Below are positions 1 to 9,741 of a stretch of 64,000 bases of DNA, piece after piece. Within the stretch, counting starts at the first letter, position 1. The number at the start of each line of letters is the position of its first letter. The notes under the pieces are model-generated. The model ran no database searches. It saw only the letters and a program-made list of their open reading frames with translations, and was not told the DNA's origin. Location: positions 248,001 through 312,000 of the forward strand of contig NZ_NEHO01000005.1 of the NCBI RefSeq assembly GCF_002113375.1, given 5' to 3'. Origin of the DNA: Pseudomonas sp. R37(2017) (GTDB taxonomy: Bacteria > Pseudomonadota > Gammaproteobacteria > Pseudomonadales > Pseudomonadaceae). The position numbers and the translations under genes are program-made.

Positions 1-897
1 TCTGACGATCTGGAACCGGTGGCAGCCATTCGTGGGCACGCCTTGCCTGACTGTCCGTCGCGCGTTACTACCATTCGAACCGCCGGGCTCAGTGCTGATA
101 CCGATTGGTCGCAGGCGCTGGATCAGGTGGAGGTTGTCATTCATGGCGCGGCTCGCGTTCACGTCATGAATGACACCGAGTCCGATCCGCTGGAAGCGTT
201 TCGCAAGGTGAATGTCGAGGGCACGCTAAGCCTCGCTCGGCAGGCAGCCTCGTTGGGTGTTCGGCGGTTTGTGTTCATTAGTTCGATCAAGGTGAATGGC
301 GAAGGTACGCCGCTGAATCAGCCTTACTTCGCCGACGCGACACCCGCGCCCGGCGATCCGTACGGCGTTTCGAAAATGGAAGCCGAACAAGGGCTGCGCG
401 AAATTGCGAGCGCTTCGGGGATGGAGGTGGTGATCATCCGTCCGGTGCTGGTTTATGGCCCGGGTGTAAGAGCCAACTTTCTGAACATGATGCGTTGGCT
501 GGACAAGGGAATCCCCTTGCCGTTCGGTGCTATCCATAATCGACGCAGCCTGGTCGCGCTGCAGAATCTTGCGGATTTGATCGTGACCTGTATCCGTCAT
601 CCGGCCGCGGCCAATCAGACCTTTCTCGTCAGCGATGGCGAGGATTTGTCCACGACACAATTGTTGACGCGGATGGCACAGGCATTGGGTAAGCCTGCAC
701 GCCTGTTACCTGTGCCAAGCGTGTTGCTTGAGCGAGGGGCGCAGCTTCTGGGCAAGCAGGCTTTGTCGCAGCGTCTGTGCGGATCGTTGCAAGTCGATAT
801 AAGTAAGACTCGAGAATTGCTGGGCTGGACTCCGCCGGTCAGCGTCGATGAGGCGCTTGTGTCGGCTGCCAACTACTACAAGGAAAGGCAGCGCTAA
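1..897 (+). CDS. NAD-dependent sugar epimerase/dehydratase, 5' truncated by window edge
   Basis: The frame is open to base 1, so the N-terminus, including the Rossmann glycine motif, lies outside the window; the GTG at 19 is not a convincing start. The visible 298 residues are an extended SDR: an ARVH segment, an ISSIKVNGEG strand and the YGVSK catalytic Tyr-Lys pair, followed by a substrate domain. The family makes or epimerises nucleotide sugars in the cytoplasm. It sits just upstream of a GT4 lipid-carrier transferase and a WbpM-type dehydratase, a common order at the end of Pseudomonas O-antigen clusters, so a role in making the first O-antigen sugar is likely. The exact substrate cannot be read from sequence. 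Confidence 0.85.
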   Translation, partial: SDDLEPVAAIRGHALPDCPSRVTTIRTAGLSADTDWSQALDQVEVVIHGAARVHVMNDTESDPLEAFRKVNVEGTLSLARQAASLGVRRFVFISSIKVNGEGTPLNQPYFADATPAPGDPYGVSKMEAEQGLREIASASGMEVVIIRPVLVYGPGVRANFLNMMRWLDKGIPLPFGAIHNRRSLVALQNLADLIVTCIRHPAAANQTFLVSDGEDLSTTQLLTRMAQALGKPARLLPVPSVLLERGAQLLGKQALSQRLCGSLQVDISKTRELLGWTPPVSVDEALVSAANYYKERQR

Positions 898-961
898 GCT
901 GGCTTATGACAATGCCAGTCCAATTGCTGAATTGGTTGTGGCTGTTTCAGGAAGTTGACCT

Positions 962-1987
962 TTGAACACAATATGGTTGTTGGCGTTGGTGGTGGGTGTT
1001 TCATTTTTGGGCACCGGTGCATTGCGCAAGTACGCGTTGGCACGCAGCCTGATAGATGTTCCAAATGCGCGTAGCTCACATTCCGTCCCGACCCCTCGGG
1101 GTGGTGGTGTTGCTATTGTTCTGAGCTTTCTGATTGCGCTGCCCATCCTGGCGTGGACAGATGCAGTCGCCTGGCCGATGGTGTTGGCTCTGTTGGGGGC
1201 TGGCGGCTGGATCGCGATCATTGGTTTTCTTGACGATCACGGGCATATTGCCGCGCGTTGGCGCCTGCTTGCGCATTTCGGCGGTGCGCTCTGGGCACTG
1301 TTCTGGATTGGGGGGATGGCACCGATAAATCTGTTCGGTTTCGAGTTCAGTCTCGGCTGGTTCGGATATGTCATTGCAGCGTTTTATCTGGTCTGGATGC
1401 TCAACCTCTACAACTTCATGGACGGCATCGATGGCTTGGCCAGCGTCGAGGCAATTTGCGCCTGTGTCGGTGCTTGTCTGGTCTACTGGATTGCAGGTCA
1501 CGCCAGCCTTGCCATCGCTCCGCTTGTATTGGCCGCGGCCGTTTTGGGTTTCCTTATCTGGAATTTCCCGCCAGCGAAGATTTTCATGGGCGATGCCGGC
1601 AGTGGTTTTCTGGGTATCGTGCTGGCGGTGATGTCGCTTCATGCAGCCTGGACCAATCCACTGTTTCTGTGGGCCTGGCTCATTTTGTTGGGCGTCTTCA
1701 TTGTTGATGCGACCTTCACCCTCATTCGTCGGCTTTTGCGAGGGGATAAGGTTTATGAAGCCCATCGCAGCCATGGATACCAGTATGCTTCACGACAATT
1801 TGGCAGCCATCGGCTGGTCACGCTGGCAATCGCAGCGATCAATTTGTTGTGGTTAGTACCAGTGGCTATATTGGTCGTCATGCAATATCTCGATGGTGCG
1901 GCAGGACTGGTCCTGGCCTACGTACCACTGGTTTTGCTGGCTTTCAAGTTTCACGCAGGCGAGTTGGAAATTACCGGCAAGGCGTAA
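962..1987 (+). CDS. Glycosyltransferase family 4, WbpL/WecA-like undecaprenyl-phosphate sugar transferase
   Basis: A 341-residue polytopic membrane protein of the MraY/WecA superfamily, which moves a sugar-1-phosphate onto undecaprenyl phosphate to start O-antigen synthesis. Family motifs are present: FLDD near residues 89-92, NFMDGIDGLA near 150-159, FMGDAGSGFLG near 208-218 and the HRSHGYQ loop near 268. The start is TTG at 962, preceded by AGGAAG at 949-954. It lies between the sugar epimerase and the WbpM-like gene, as WbpL does in P. aeruginosa. The sugar specificity (for example FucNAc or QuiNAc) is inferred from that context only. Confidence 0.9.
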   Translation: MNTIWLLALVVGVSFLGTGALRKYALARSLIDVPNARSSHSVPTPRGGGVAIVLSFLIALPILAWTDAVAWPMVLALLGAGGWIAIIGFLDDHGHIAARWRLLAHFGGALWALFWIGGMAPINLFGFEFSLGWFGYVIAAFYLVWMLNLYNFMDGIDGLASVEAICACVGACLVYWIAGHASLAIAPLVLAAAVLGFLIWNFPPAKIFMGDAGSGFLGIVLAVMSLHAAWTNPLFLWAWLILLGVFIVDATFTLIRRLLRGDKVYEAHRSHGYQYASRQFGSHRLVTLAIAAINLLWLVPVAILVVMQYLDGAAGLVLAYVPLVLLAFKFHAGELEITGKA

Positions 1988-2090
1988 TGGCCGCATTGAT
2001 TTTTGAGTATTGCTTTGTCGGCAAGTGAGTTACCGAAAGCTGTGGTTGCTGTATCAATGCTGGGAGCTTCGAGAGGTGTTTAAAGGGGTT

Positions 2091-4085
2091 ATGGATAAGA
2101 TTCGGGCAAAGTTGTTAAGTCTGCCAAGACGACATAAGCGCATTCTGCAGGTCCTGACTGATATTTCGTTGGTCTGGTTTGCCCTGTGGATGGCGTTTGT
2201 CGTGCGTCTCGGGTTGGACGAATTGGTCAACCCGTTCACTCAACACGTCTGGTTTTTTGTCAGTGCACCGGTCATCGCCATTCCTCTTTTCGTTCGCTTT
2301 GGCATGTACCGTGCCGTCATGCGTTACTTTGGAAATGACGCGCTCATAGCCATTATCAAGGCGGTGACACTGTCGTCCTTGATTCTTGGCGTTGTGGTGT
2401 ACTGGTACAGCAATCATCAAAATGTGGTTCCGCGTTCGATCATTTTCAACTATTGGTGGTTGAGCCTGATCATGATCGGCGGGCTGCGCCTGGCCATGCG
2501 TCAGTACTTTATGGGTGACTGGTTCAGTGCTGCCCAGCACGTCCCGTTCACCAGCCGGGATGACGGCCTGCCGAAAGTGGCTATTTACGGCGCGGGGGCG
2601 GCGGGTAATCAACTCGTTACCGCCTTGCGCATGGGGCGTGTCATGCGGCCTGTGGCTTTTATCGATGACGATTGTGGAATCGCCGATCGGGTGATCTCCG
2701 GATTGCAGGTGTACAAGCCCAAGCACATCCAGCAGATGATCGATAACACTGGCGCTCAGGAAATTCTCCTGGCCATTCCCTCGTCCAACCGTGGACGCCG
2801 TCGTGAGATTCTCGGGTTTCTCGAAGGCTTTCCACTGCACGTTCGAAGCGTCCCGGGCTTCATGGACCTGGCCAGTGGCCGGGTCAAGGTCGATGATATC
2901 CAGGAAGTGGACATCGCCGACCTGCTCGGGCGTGACGCAGTCCCGGCCGAGGCTGATTTGCTCGAGCATTGCATCACGGGGCAGTCAGTGTTGGTCACGG
3001 GCGCCGGGGGATCCATTGGCTCGGAGCTGTGCCGGCAAATCCTGGCGCTGCGCCCAACGACGCTTCTACTGTTTGAACACAGTGAGTTCAACCTTTACTC
3101 CATCTTGTCCGAGTTGGAGCAGCGGGTCGCTCGAGAGTCGCTGTCCATCCGTCTTTTGCCGATTCTCGGGTCGGTTCGTAACTCGGACAAGTTGCTGGAT
3201 GTCATGAAAACCTGGCGAGTAGACACGGTGTATCATGCCGCCGCCTACAAGCATGTCCCCATGGTCGAACACAACATTGCCGAAGGTGTGCTCAATAATG
3301 TGATAGGCACGCTTAATACGGCCCAGGCTGCGCTTCAGGCAGGAGTTGCCAACTTTGTCTTGATTTCGACGGACAAGGCCGTGCGACCAACCAATGTCAT
3401 GGGTAGCACCAAGCGCCTTGCCGAGTTGACGTTGCAAGCGCTGAGTCGTGAACTGGCTCCTGTGTTGTTCGGTGATACGAGCAATGTTTCGCGTGTGAAT
3501 AAAACGCGTTTCACGATGGTGCGTTTTGGTAATGTCCTGGGATCGTCGGGTTCGGTGATTCCTCTGTTTCACAAACAGATCAAGTCGGGTGGTCCGCTGA
3601 CCGTTACGCATCCGAAGATCACTCGATACTTCATGACCATCCCCGAAGCGGCACAGTTGGTGATACAGGCGGGCTCCATGGGGCAGGGCGGTGATGTTTT
3701 CGTCCTCGACATGGGCGAACCCGTGAGGATCGTCGAACTGGCCGAGAAGATGATCCATTTGTCTGGCCTGAGCGTGCGCTCGGAAAAGAACCTGCATGGC
3801 GACATCGCCATCGAGTTCACTGGTTTGCGTCCGGGTGAGAAGCTCTACGAAGAGCTTCTGATTGGTGACAACGTGGCGGCTACTCAGCACCCGATGATCA
3901 TGACGGCCAACGAGGATCATCTGTCCTGGGATGTGCTGAAGGTCAAGTTGGCCGAGTTGCTTGCTGCGGTGGATCAGGATGACTATGCGCGCGTCCGTCA
4001 GTTGTTGCGCGATACGGTCAGCGGCTATACCCCGGATGGTGAGATTGTCGACTGGATCTACCAGCAGCGCCGCCTGGAACCCTGA
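2091..4085 (+). CDS. wbpM: Nucleotide-sugar 4,6-dehydratase, WbpM/CapD family
   Basis: A 664-residue inner-membrane enzyme, the length expected for WbpM. About four N-terminal membrane segments are followed by two Rossmann domains, with GAGAAGNQ near residue 166 and GAGGSIGS near 303. The catalytic region STDKAVRPTN...MGSTK has Met where most SDRs have Tyr, which is typical of the large WbpM-type dehydratases. WbpM converts UDP-GlcNAc to the 4-keto-6-deoxy intermediate used for QuiNAc/FucNAc sugars. The ATG at 2091 is preferred over the in-frame start at 2010 because it is preceded by AAAGGGG and gives the usual MDKIRAKLL terminus. It follows the WbpL-like gene and precedes comEA. Confidence 0.93.
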   Translation: MDKIRAKLLSLPRRHKRILQVLTDISLVWFALWMAFVVRLGLDELVNPFTQHVWFFVSAPVIAIPLFVRFGMYRAVMRYFGNDALIAIIKAVTLSSLILGVVVYWYSNHQNVVPRSIIFNYWWLSLIMIGGLRLAMRQYFMGDWFSAAQHVPFTSRDDGLPKVAIYGAGAAGNQLVTALRMGRVMRPVAFIDDDCGIADRVISGLQVYKPKHIQQMIDNTGAQEILLAIPSSNRGRRREILGFLEGFPLHVRSVPGFMDLASGRVKVDDIQEVDIADLLGRDAVPAEADLLEHCITGQSVLVTGAGGSIGSELCRQILALRPTTLLLFEHSEFNLYSILSELEQRVARESLSIRLLPILGSVRNSDKLLDVMKTWRVDTVYHAAAYKHVPMVEHNIAEGVLNNVIGTLNTAQAALQAGVANFVLISTDKAVRPTNVMGSTKRLAELTLQALSRELAPVLFGDTSNVSRVNKTRFTMVRFGNVLGSSGSVIPLFHKQIKSGGPLTVTHPKITRYFMTIPEAAQLVIQAGSMGQGGDVFVLDMGEPVRIVELAEKMIHLSGLSVRSEKNLHGDIAIEFTGLRPGEKLYEELLIGDNVAATQHPMIMTANEDHLSWDVLKVKLAELLAAVDQDDYARVRQLLRDTVSGYTPDGEIVDWIYQQRRLEP

Positions 4086-4197
4086 TTGTTTCATATCCGG
4101 TAACGTACACATTTTTGACAGTCCAATTCCATAGCCTAAGTTTGGAGAGCAGCTTCGGAAAAGCTGCTTTCTCAAACGACGGCATGGAGCTTCACTT

Positions 4198-4533
4198 ATG
4201 CGTACAAGCAGTTTCCATTCTCTGATTTTCGCCCTTCTCGCCAGCATCTCACTTGTGGCCACCGCCGCACCTGTCAATACGCCCGAGGTGAAGGGCGCAC
4301 CTTTGGTGCAGGATGTAGCCGCCAAGGCGCAATCCGGCAAAGTCGATCTCAATAGTGCTGACGCATCTACGCTACAACGTGAGTTGATTGGAGTGGGCGA
4401 GGCCAAAGCCAAAGCGATTGTTGCTTATCGTGAAAGCAATGGTGCGTTTGCGTCAGTTGAAGAATTGCTGGAAGTGAAGGGTATCGGCAAGACGATTCTG
4501 GATAGAAACCGCGACAGGATCGAAATGAACTGA
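4198..4533 (+). CDS. ComEA family helix-hairpin-helix protein
   Basis: A 111-residue secreted protein with a signal peptide (cleavage after about residue 22, VATAAP) and one C-terminal ComEA-type helix-hairpin-helix domain from about residue 50: VDLNSAD, a GVGEAKAKAI hairpin and a second GIGKTIL hairpin. The family binds double-stranded DNA in the periplasm, and in competent bacteria supports DNA uptake. The position directly after wbpM is common in fluorescent pseudomonads. GGAGC precedes the ATG. A strong terminator at 4550 closes the unit. Whether it acts in DNA uptake here is not shown by the sequence. Confidence 0.88.
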   Translation: MRTSSFHSLIFALLASISLVATAAPVNTPEVKGAPLVQDVAAKAQSGKVDLNSADASTLQRELIGVGEAKAKAIVAYRESNGAFASVEELLEVKGIGKTILDRNRDRIEMN

Positions 4534-4549
4534 GGTGTGATTGAACGAC

Positions 4550-4576
4550 AAAGGCCGATCATTGATCGGCCTTTTT
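4550..4576 (+). terminator. Rho-independent terminator after comEA
   Basis: Perfect inverted repeat AGGCCGATC-attgatcggcct with a four-base loop, flanked by A's and followed by a T run. It lies between the convergent comEA and RTX genes and could work on both strands. Confidence 0.9.
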
Positions 4577-4604
4577 GGTCTTTGTTATTGTCGCTCAGGC
4601 GAAC

Positions 4605-6452
4605 TCAGGCAAAGTACAGGTCAGCATTGTTCAGCAAGGTTGTCTGGCCAAGCAGCGTGATATTGCCACCGTGAGCGCCATCGCCAGCAGTGTCGAACGT
4701 CACAACCAGCCCATTGTCTTGCAGCGTTTGCGTCACGTTCTTGGTAGTCGTCCAGCCGTAGATATACAGGGTGTCTTCACCTTGTTTGAAATCCTGGATG
4801 GTGTCTGTGCCCGAGCCTGCGGTGAATACGAAGACGTCCCGTCCTTTTCCACCCGTCAGCAGGTCGTTGCCGGTGCCGCCAACGATGAAGTCGCTGCCGT
4901 TTCCGCCAGCCAATGTGTCATTGCCATCTTGACCGTACAGCGAGCAATTGGCATCCGAGTGAGACTGGATGATGTCATTGCCACTGTTCAATCCGGTGGT
5001 ACTGCCAGCCAGCTCTGCGCCAAGGGTACCGGTGTAGAGGATTTTGTCTGCCGCATTGCCACCGTAGATTTTTTCGGCGTACCCGGAGCCAGGGTTGCCA
5101 GCAACGGCAGTCGTATTGAAGCCTTTGAGTGGATCGGCGTTGAAAACAAATGTAGCGTCTTTGGCGGTGAGCAGTGTCGTACGGCCTTCGATCAACATCC
5201 CGCCATCAAAACGTGAGTCGCCATCTGTGTCATAGCGAAGATAGACACCGTCCGCGGTTACTTTCTGGTCGACCCTGAAGTTGAACTCTTTTTCCGACAT
5301 TTGCGTACGACCCGAACCACCGGTGCCGGCAACGCCAAGGAAAACCAGTTGGTCGGCCCCTACGCCGAAACTGTCGATGGTGTCGTTGAAGCCGTCGCCC
5401 TTCGAAAACGCGTACTGGTCTGCACCGTAACCGCCAGACATGTAGTCATCACCAGTGCCGCCGACCAGAAGATCTGCCAATTGCCCGCCAATGAGGATGT
5501 CATTGCCTTCATTACCGTACAGTTGACCACCGGAAAAACGTAGCGCGAGCGTGTCATCGCCCGTTCCACCGACGAGCGTGGCGAACACCGGGCTGAGTGA
5601 GCTGCCATCATATGAAATGAAGTCAGCGCTCGAAGTGCCCGTGATCGAGGCTCTTCCATTGTTGGTGACGGCGTCGCTATCGGTGAAATGCGTGGAGACC
5701 AGGTCGTTAATACCGCTGTCTACCGTATAGTCAAATACTCCGCTCAGAGAGTTGGCAATGCTGTCCAGCAAGGTATCGCTCAGGCTGTCGTTGCTGGTAT
5801 AGAGCTTATGTTCGGTAGTAATAATTTGCGCTGCATAGAGATTAGCCAGGCGCAAGGCTTCTGCGCCTGTTTCTGTCCATCCGGATTCAGTTGCATTGTT
5901 CGGGATGAAATACTCAATGTCGTCTGCGTTCATCATGTCTTTGACACCGACACGCTCGCCCGTGCGAACGTCGGTGTAATAGACGTTATAGTCCGCGTCC
6001 TGAATTTCCCATTTGTTGGTAGTTGTATTGAAAATTTCAAGGTACGTATGTCCCTGAAAGAATCCCTGGGAGTCTGAATACGTCCAGATGGTACGTTTTT
6101 GCAGGCCAAGCTCCGCGCACAGGCCGCTGAATACGTTAACCATATTGCCGCACAGAAGTTCTGCGCGTTCGGCAGTCGGGTCGCCTGTGACGGTTTTGTA
6201 AATTTGCTCGGCGGTATAGAAGGGGTCATTGCCGTGGGCAGCCCACCAGGCACCATCCGAGTGAGTTGTATTGTTGGCCAATAGTTCGCGGGCGACGTCT
6301 TGCAGCAACGCGCCGGTTGCAGCCGCTTCTTGCCGGACGATATTGGCGAGTAAAGAAAAATAATTGATCAAAAGTGACTCCATATTGATTGGGTGGCCGC
6401 TCCCGATATCCAAATCGTTCTGCAAACGACGTTGCTGGCCAAAATTTGACAT
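4605..6452 (-). CDS. RTX calcium-binding protein with N-terminal transglutaminase-like domain
   Basis: A 615-residue protein in two parts. Residues about 70-160 look like a transglutaminase/cysteine-protease fold: LLCGNM supplies Cys101, GHTYLEIF supplies His135 and QDADYN supplies Asp152 or Asp154. Residues about 293-345 and 489-545 carry RTX nonapeptides (GGTGDD, GNEGND, GGNGSD, GGTGND), which bind Ca2+ after secretion. The C-terminus ([10 protein letters not shown]) fits an uncleaved type I secretion signal, and there is no N-terminal signal peptide. A complete type I exporter is divergent from it 205 bp away, so this is its likely substrate. The start is uncertain: neither 6452 nor the in-frame ATG at 6383 (592 aa) has a good ribosome site. 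Target and biological role are unknown. Confidence 0.85.
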   Translation of the reverse strand: MSNFGQQRRLQNDLDIGSGHPINMESLLINYFSLLANIVRQEAAATGALLQDVARELLANNTTHSDGAWWAAHGNDPFYTAEQIYKTVTGDPTAERAELLCGNMVNVFSGLCAELGLQKRTIWTYSDSQGFFQGHTYLEIFNTTTNKWEIQDADYNVYYTDVRTGERVGVKDMMNADDIEYFIPNNATESGWTETGAEALRLANLYAAQIITTEHKLYTSNDSLSDTLLDSIANSLSGVFDYTVDSGINDLVSTHFTDSDAVTNNGRASITGTSSADFISYDGSSLSPVFATLVGGTGDDTLALRFSGGQLYGNEGNDILIGGQLADLLVGGTGDDYMSGGYGADQYAFSKGDGFNDTIDSFGVGADQLVFLGVAGTGGSGRTQMSEKEFNFRVDQKVTADGVYLRYDTDGDSRFDGGMLIEGRTTLLTAKDATFVFNADPLKGFNTTAVAGNPGSGYAEKIYGGNAADKILYTGTLGAELAGSTTGLNSGNDIIQSHSDANCSLYGQDGNDTLAGGNGSDFIVGGTGNDLLTGGKGRDVFVFTAGSGTDTIQDFKQGEDTLYIYGWTTTKNVTQTLQDNGLVVTFDTAGDGAHGGNITLLGQTTLLNNADLYFA

Positions 6453-6657
6453 ATGTTACAGTTCTTTGGCCGGTATGTTAAAGAACCATTATCAACCATA
6501 GCGGAATTATAAGTCGTCAGGGAGTAAGGACCAGCGCTGCTCGTCGACTGCATTGCGCTGCCAGGATACTGGCGATTTCATTCTGCAAGCAGTGCTCAGG
6601 TGATACACTCGCGCGCCCCGCAATCCCCGATCAATACATTAGGTTGTCAGTTCCGAG

Positions 6658-8403
6658 ATGATACGCAGTACACCCGAAAACAGCTTGCAGGTAGCCCTGA
6701 GGGCCTGCAGGGACAGTTTCATGTCGGTGGGTTTTTTCAGCCTTTTCATCAACGCTCTGATGTTGGTCCCGACCTTCTACATGCTTCAGGTCTACGGACG
6801 GGTAGTCACGGGCGGCAGCCTGACGACGCTGGCCATGTTGACCATTATTCTGACCGTTCTGCTCGTGACGATGGGCGTGCTGGAGTGGGTGCGCTCGCGG
6901 ATCATGGTTCGAGTCAGTACCAGGCTCGACGTGTTGCTTGGCCGGGATGTTTACCGGGCCAGTTTCAAGCGGGCTCTGGACAGCGGTGGCCAGGATGCAT
7001 CGGCCCAGTCGCTGAGCGATCTGACCGGGTTGCGCCAATTCTTGTCCGGGAACGGTCTTTTCGCGTTTTTTGATGCGCCATGGCTGCCGATTTATATCGC
7101 GGTGCTATTCCTGTTTCACCCCTGGTATGGCTGGACGGCAATCGGTTGTGCGGTGATTCTGCTGGCGTTGGCCTGTATCAATGAGCAGTCCACGGGCAAA
7201 GTCCTTGCAGAGGCCAACAGACAGAGCATTGTCGCGAAGCTGCAAACCAACAAGAATTTGCGCAATGCCGAAGTGATCGAGTCCATGGGCATGCTGGATT
7301 CCCTCATGTCACGCTGGAGTCTGCAGTACAAGAAAGTACTGCTGTTGCAATCGCGAGCGAGCGATCGCAGTGGGATCATCACGTCGATATCAAAAACTTT
7401 CCGTCTGCTTGTTCAATCGCTGATTCTCGGTCTTGGTGCTTATCTGGCGGTCAGCCATGAGATCAACCCCGGGCTGGTGATCGCAGGTTCCGTGCTGTTG
7501 GGTCGAGCGTTGGCTCCGCTGGACTTGATGATCGGCAGTTGGAAAGGATTCATCGCTGCCCGTTCACAATACGCGCGTCTGAACAGCATTCTCGACCAGC
7601 AAAATGCCGAACCCGAGCGTATGCAATTGCCCGCTCCAATCGGTCATGTGACGGTGGAAAACCTCACCCTGGGTGCTCCTGGGGCAAAGACTCCAATCAT
7701 CAGAGGTATCGGTTTCAACGCACCGGCAGGTGCGATGATTGGTGTCGTCGGCCCAAGTGCGTCGGGCAAGTCGACGCTCGGCAAGGCCCTGGTGGGTGTG
7801 TGGAAGCCGCAGCATGGCGTAGTCCGTCTGGATGCTGCCGATATTGCCACTTGGGACAAAAGCCAATTGGGGCCGCACCTGGGGTATTTGCCCCAAGACA
7901 TTGAGTTGTTCGAAGGCACCATCAGCGACAACATCGCGCGTTTTGGTGTCGTAGATCCGGAAAAAGTAGTGCTGGCGGCCAGGATCGCCAGTGTCCACGA
8001 AATGATTCTGATGCTTCCCAATGGCTACGACACGGTCATCGGCGAGGGGGGCATCAATCTATCGGGTGGGCAGCGGCAGCGTATCGGATTGGCCCGGGCA
8101 ATCTATGGCAGCCCGAGACTTATTGTGCTCGATGAGCCGAACGCTCATCTGGACGAGGTCGGCGAGCGAGCGTTGGCGTTGGCGTTGCAGCAGATAAAAC
8201 TCACCGGGGCAACGGTTTTCGTAATCGCCCACCGGACCTCGATTTTGGCCCAACTCGACCGGTTGCTGGTGATGAACGCCGGCACGATCAGTTTGTATGG
8301 CCCGCGGGATCAGGTCCTTGCGCAACTCAATGCGCATCAATTGCCCGCCCAGCAAAAGCCTGTTGCAAGGGCAGCCACAGACGTCGCTTCGACCGAAGTT
8401 TGA
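6658..8403 (+). CDS. Type I secretion system permease/ATPase (PrtD/AprD-like)
   Basis: A 581-residue exporter half-transporter. The N-terminal half has the membrane segments of the PrtD/AprD family, with no C39 peptidase domain. The nucleotide-binding domain has Walker A GPSASGKST near residue 365, the LSGGQRQRIGLARA signature and Walker B LIVLDEPNAHLD. In this family a dimer in the inner membrane powers one-step export of RTX proteins through an HlyD adaptor and a TolC channel. The next two genes encode exactly those partners with 13 bp and overlapping spacing, so this is one operon. The divergent RTX gene is the probable cargo. Confidence 0.93.
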   Translation: MIRSTPENSLQVALRACRDSFMSVGFFSLFINALMLVPTFYMLQVYGRVVTGGSLTTLAMLTIILTVLLVTMGVLEWVRSRIMVRVSTRLDVLLGRDVYRASFKRALDSGGQDASAQSLSDLTGLRQFLSGNGLFAFFDAPWLPIYIAVLFLFHPWYGWTAIGCAVILLALACINEQSTGKVLAEANRQSIVAKLQTNKNLRNAEVIESMGMLDSLMSRWSLQYKKVLLLQSRASDRSGIITSISKTFRLLVQSLILGLGAYLAVSHEINPGLVIAGSVLLGRALAPLDLMIGSWKGFIAARSQYARLNSILDQQNAEPERMQLPAPIGHVTVENLTLGAPGAKTPIIRGIGFNAPAGAMIGVVGPSASGKSTLGKALVGVWKPQHGVVRLDAADIATWDKSQLGPHLGYLPQDIELFEGTISDNIARFGVVDPEKVVLAARIASVHEMILMLPNGYDTVIGEGGINLSGGQRQRIGLARAIYGSPRLIVLDEPNAHLDEVGERALALALQQIKLTGATVFVIAHRTSILAQLDRLLVMNAGTISLYGPRDQVLAQLNAHQLPAQQKPVARAATDVASTEV

Positions 8404-8416
8404 CAGGAAGCAATCG

Positions 8417-9739
8417 ATGAACCGTACGCTCACTACTCCTGCCGACACTTTCGCGGATCTGCCCACGTCTGACAGATCCGTACGCCGCAAAGGATTTCTC
8501 ATTGTATTCGTGACCTTCGGCCTGTTTGGCGGATGGGCGGCGTTTGCTCCGCTCGACGGCGCGGCTTTCGCGCCGGGCGTCGTTACTGTGCAAACGTATC
8601 GCAAGACGGTGCAGCATCTCGAGGGCGGCATCGTCAAGGACCTGCTTGCCCATGATGGCGATGTGGTGAAAAAAGGTGACCCGATCATCGTGCTCGATGA
8701 CGCTCAACTGCGCGCCGAGTACGAGATGACTCGCAGCCAGCTGATCGCTGCCAGGACAATGGAAGCGCGCCTGCTCGCCGAGCGGGATGACCTGCCGGTG
8801 ATCGCCTTCCCGAACGATCTCAATTCCGATAGTCAGCGCAGTGCCGAGGCACGGTACGGCGAGACTCAGGTGTTCAACGCACGGCGTAACTCGCGGCTTG
8901 GACAAATCGCGGTCCTGCAAGAGCGTATTGGTCAGCTGAATCAGCAAATCAAGGGAACCGACACCATGATCGGTACCAAGACCAGCTTGCAGGAGTCCTA
9001 TAGCGGCGAAATTGCCGAACTGAAGGAGTTGCTGGCCCAGGGGTTTGTCGATAAACAGCGGATGCTGGAGCAGGCGCGCAAGTTGGACCTGCTCAAGTCT
9101 GAAGTGGCGGATCACCGCTCGACAAACATCAAGACCAGGTTGCAGATCAACGAAACCCAGTTGCAGATCCTGCAGATCGACAAGGACTTCAACGCGGACG
9201 TTACCAAGCAGTTGGCAGAGACCCAGACCAAGGCCTACGACCTGCAGGAAAAAGCCGCGGCGCTGGAAGATCGCCTGAGCAGGGTGGTTATCCGCGCTCC
9301 GGAAGACGGGATGGTGATTGGCATGACGGTTCACACCATCGGTGGCGTTGTACGCCCCGCCACCCCGCTGCTGGATATCGTTCCATCGGTTTCCGATCTA
9401 GTGGTCGAGGCGCAGGTCTCGCCCAATGACATCGATCGAATCGCGATCGGCAGGTTGGCGGACATTCGCTTCAACGCCTTCAACACGGCCACGACACCGG
9501 TCATCGAAGGTCGGGTGACGAGTGTGTCCGGCGACCGCTTGATCAACGAGAAAACCAGTGCGCCGTATTACCTGGCCCGGATCAGCGTGACTCAGGAAGG
9601 GGCGCGCAAACTGGGGGATCGCAAGCTGTTGGCGGGTATGCCGGCAGAGGTGTTGATCAACACCGGAGAGCGCACCATGCTGCAGTACTTGATGCAGCCG
9701 GCACGTAACGTTATCGCCCAGTCGATGATCGAGGAGTGA
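8417..9739 (+). CDS. Type I secretion periplasmic adaptor, HlyD/PrtE family
   Basis: A 440-residue membrane fusion protein. One membrane helix lies at about residues 26-46, followed by a lipoyl-like half motif (VKDLLAHDGDVVKKGDPI), a long coiled-coil hairpin, the second half motif (RAPEDGMVIGM) and a beta-barrel region. It would bridge the ABC exporter and the outer-membrane TolC protein. The start at 8417 has AGGAAG at 8405-8410, 13 bp after the ABC gene stop. An upstream in-frame extension into the ABC gene is not supported. Confidence 0.93.
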   Translation: MNRTLTTPADTFADLPTSDRSVRRKGFLIVFVTFGLFGGWAAFAPLDGAAFAPGVVTVQTYRKTVQHLEGGIVKDLLAHDGDVVKKGDPIIVLDDAQLRAEYEMTRSQLIAARTMEARLLAERDDLPVIAFPNDLNSDSQRSAEARYGETQVFNARRNSRLGQIAVLQERIGQLNQQIKGTDTMIGTKTSLQESYSGEIAELKELLAQGFVDKQRMLEQARKLDLLKSEVADHRSTNIKTRLQINETQLQILQIDKDFNADVTKQLAETQTKAYDLQEKAAALEDRLSRVVIRAPEDGMVIGMTVHTIGGVVRPATPLLDIVPSVSDLVVEAQVSPNDIDRIAIGRLADIRFNAFNTATTPVIEGRVTSVSGDRLINEKTSAPYYLARISVTQEGARKLGDRKLLAGMPAEVLINTGERTMLQYLMQPARNVIAQSMIEE

Positions 9740-9741
9740 TC

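Noticed and set aside
3066..4412. Minus-strand open frame of 448 codons
   Set aside because: It is antisense to wbpM and comEA, whose protein motifs are unmistakable.
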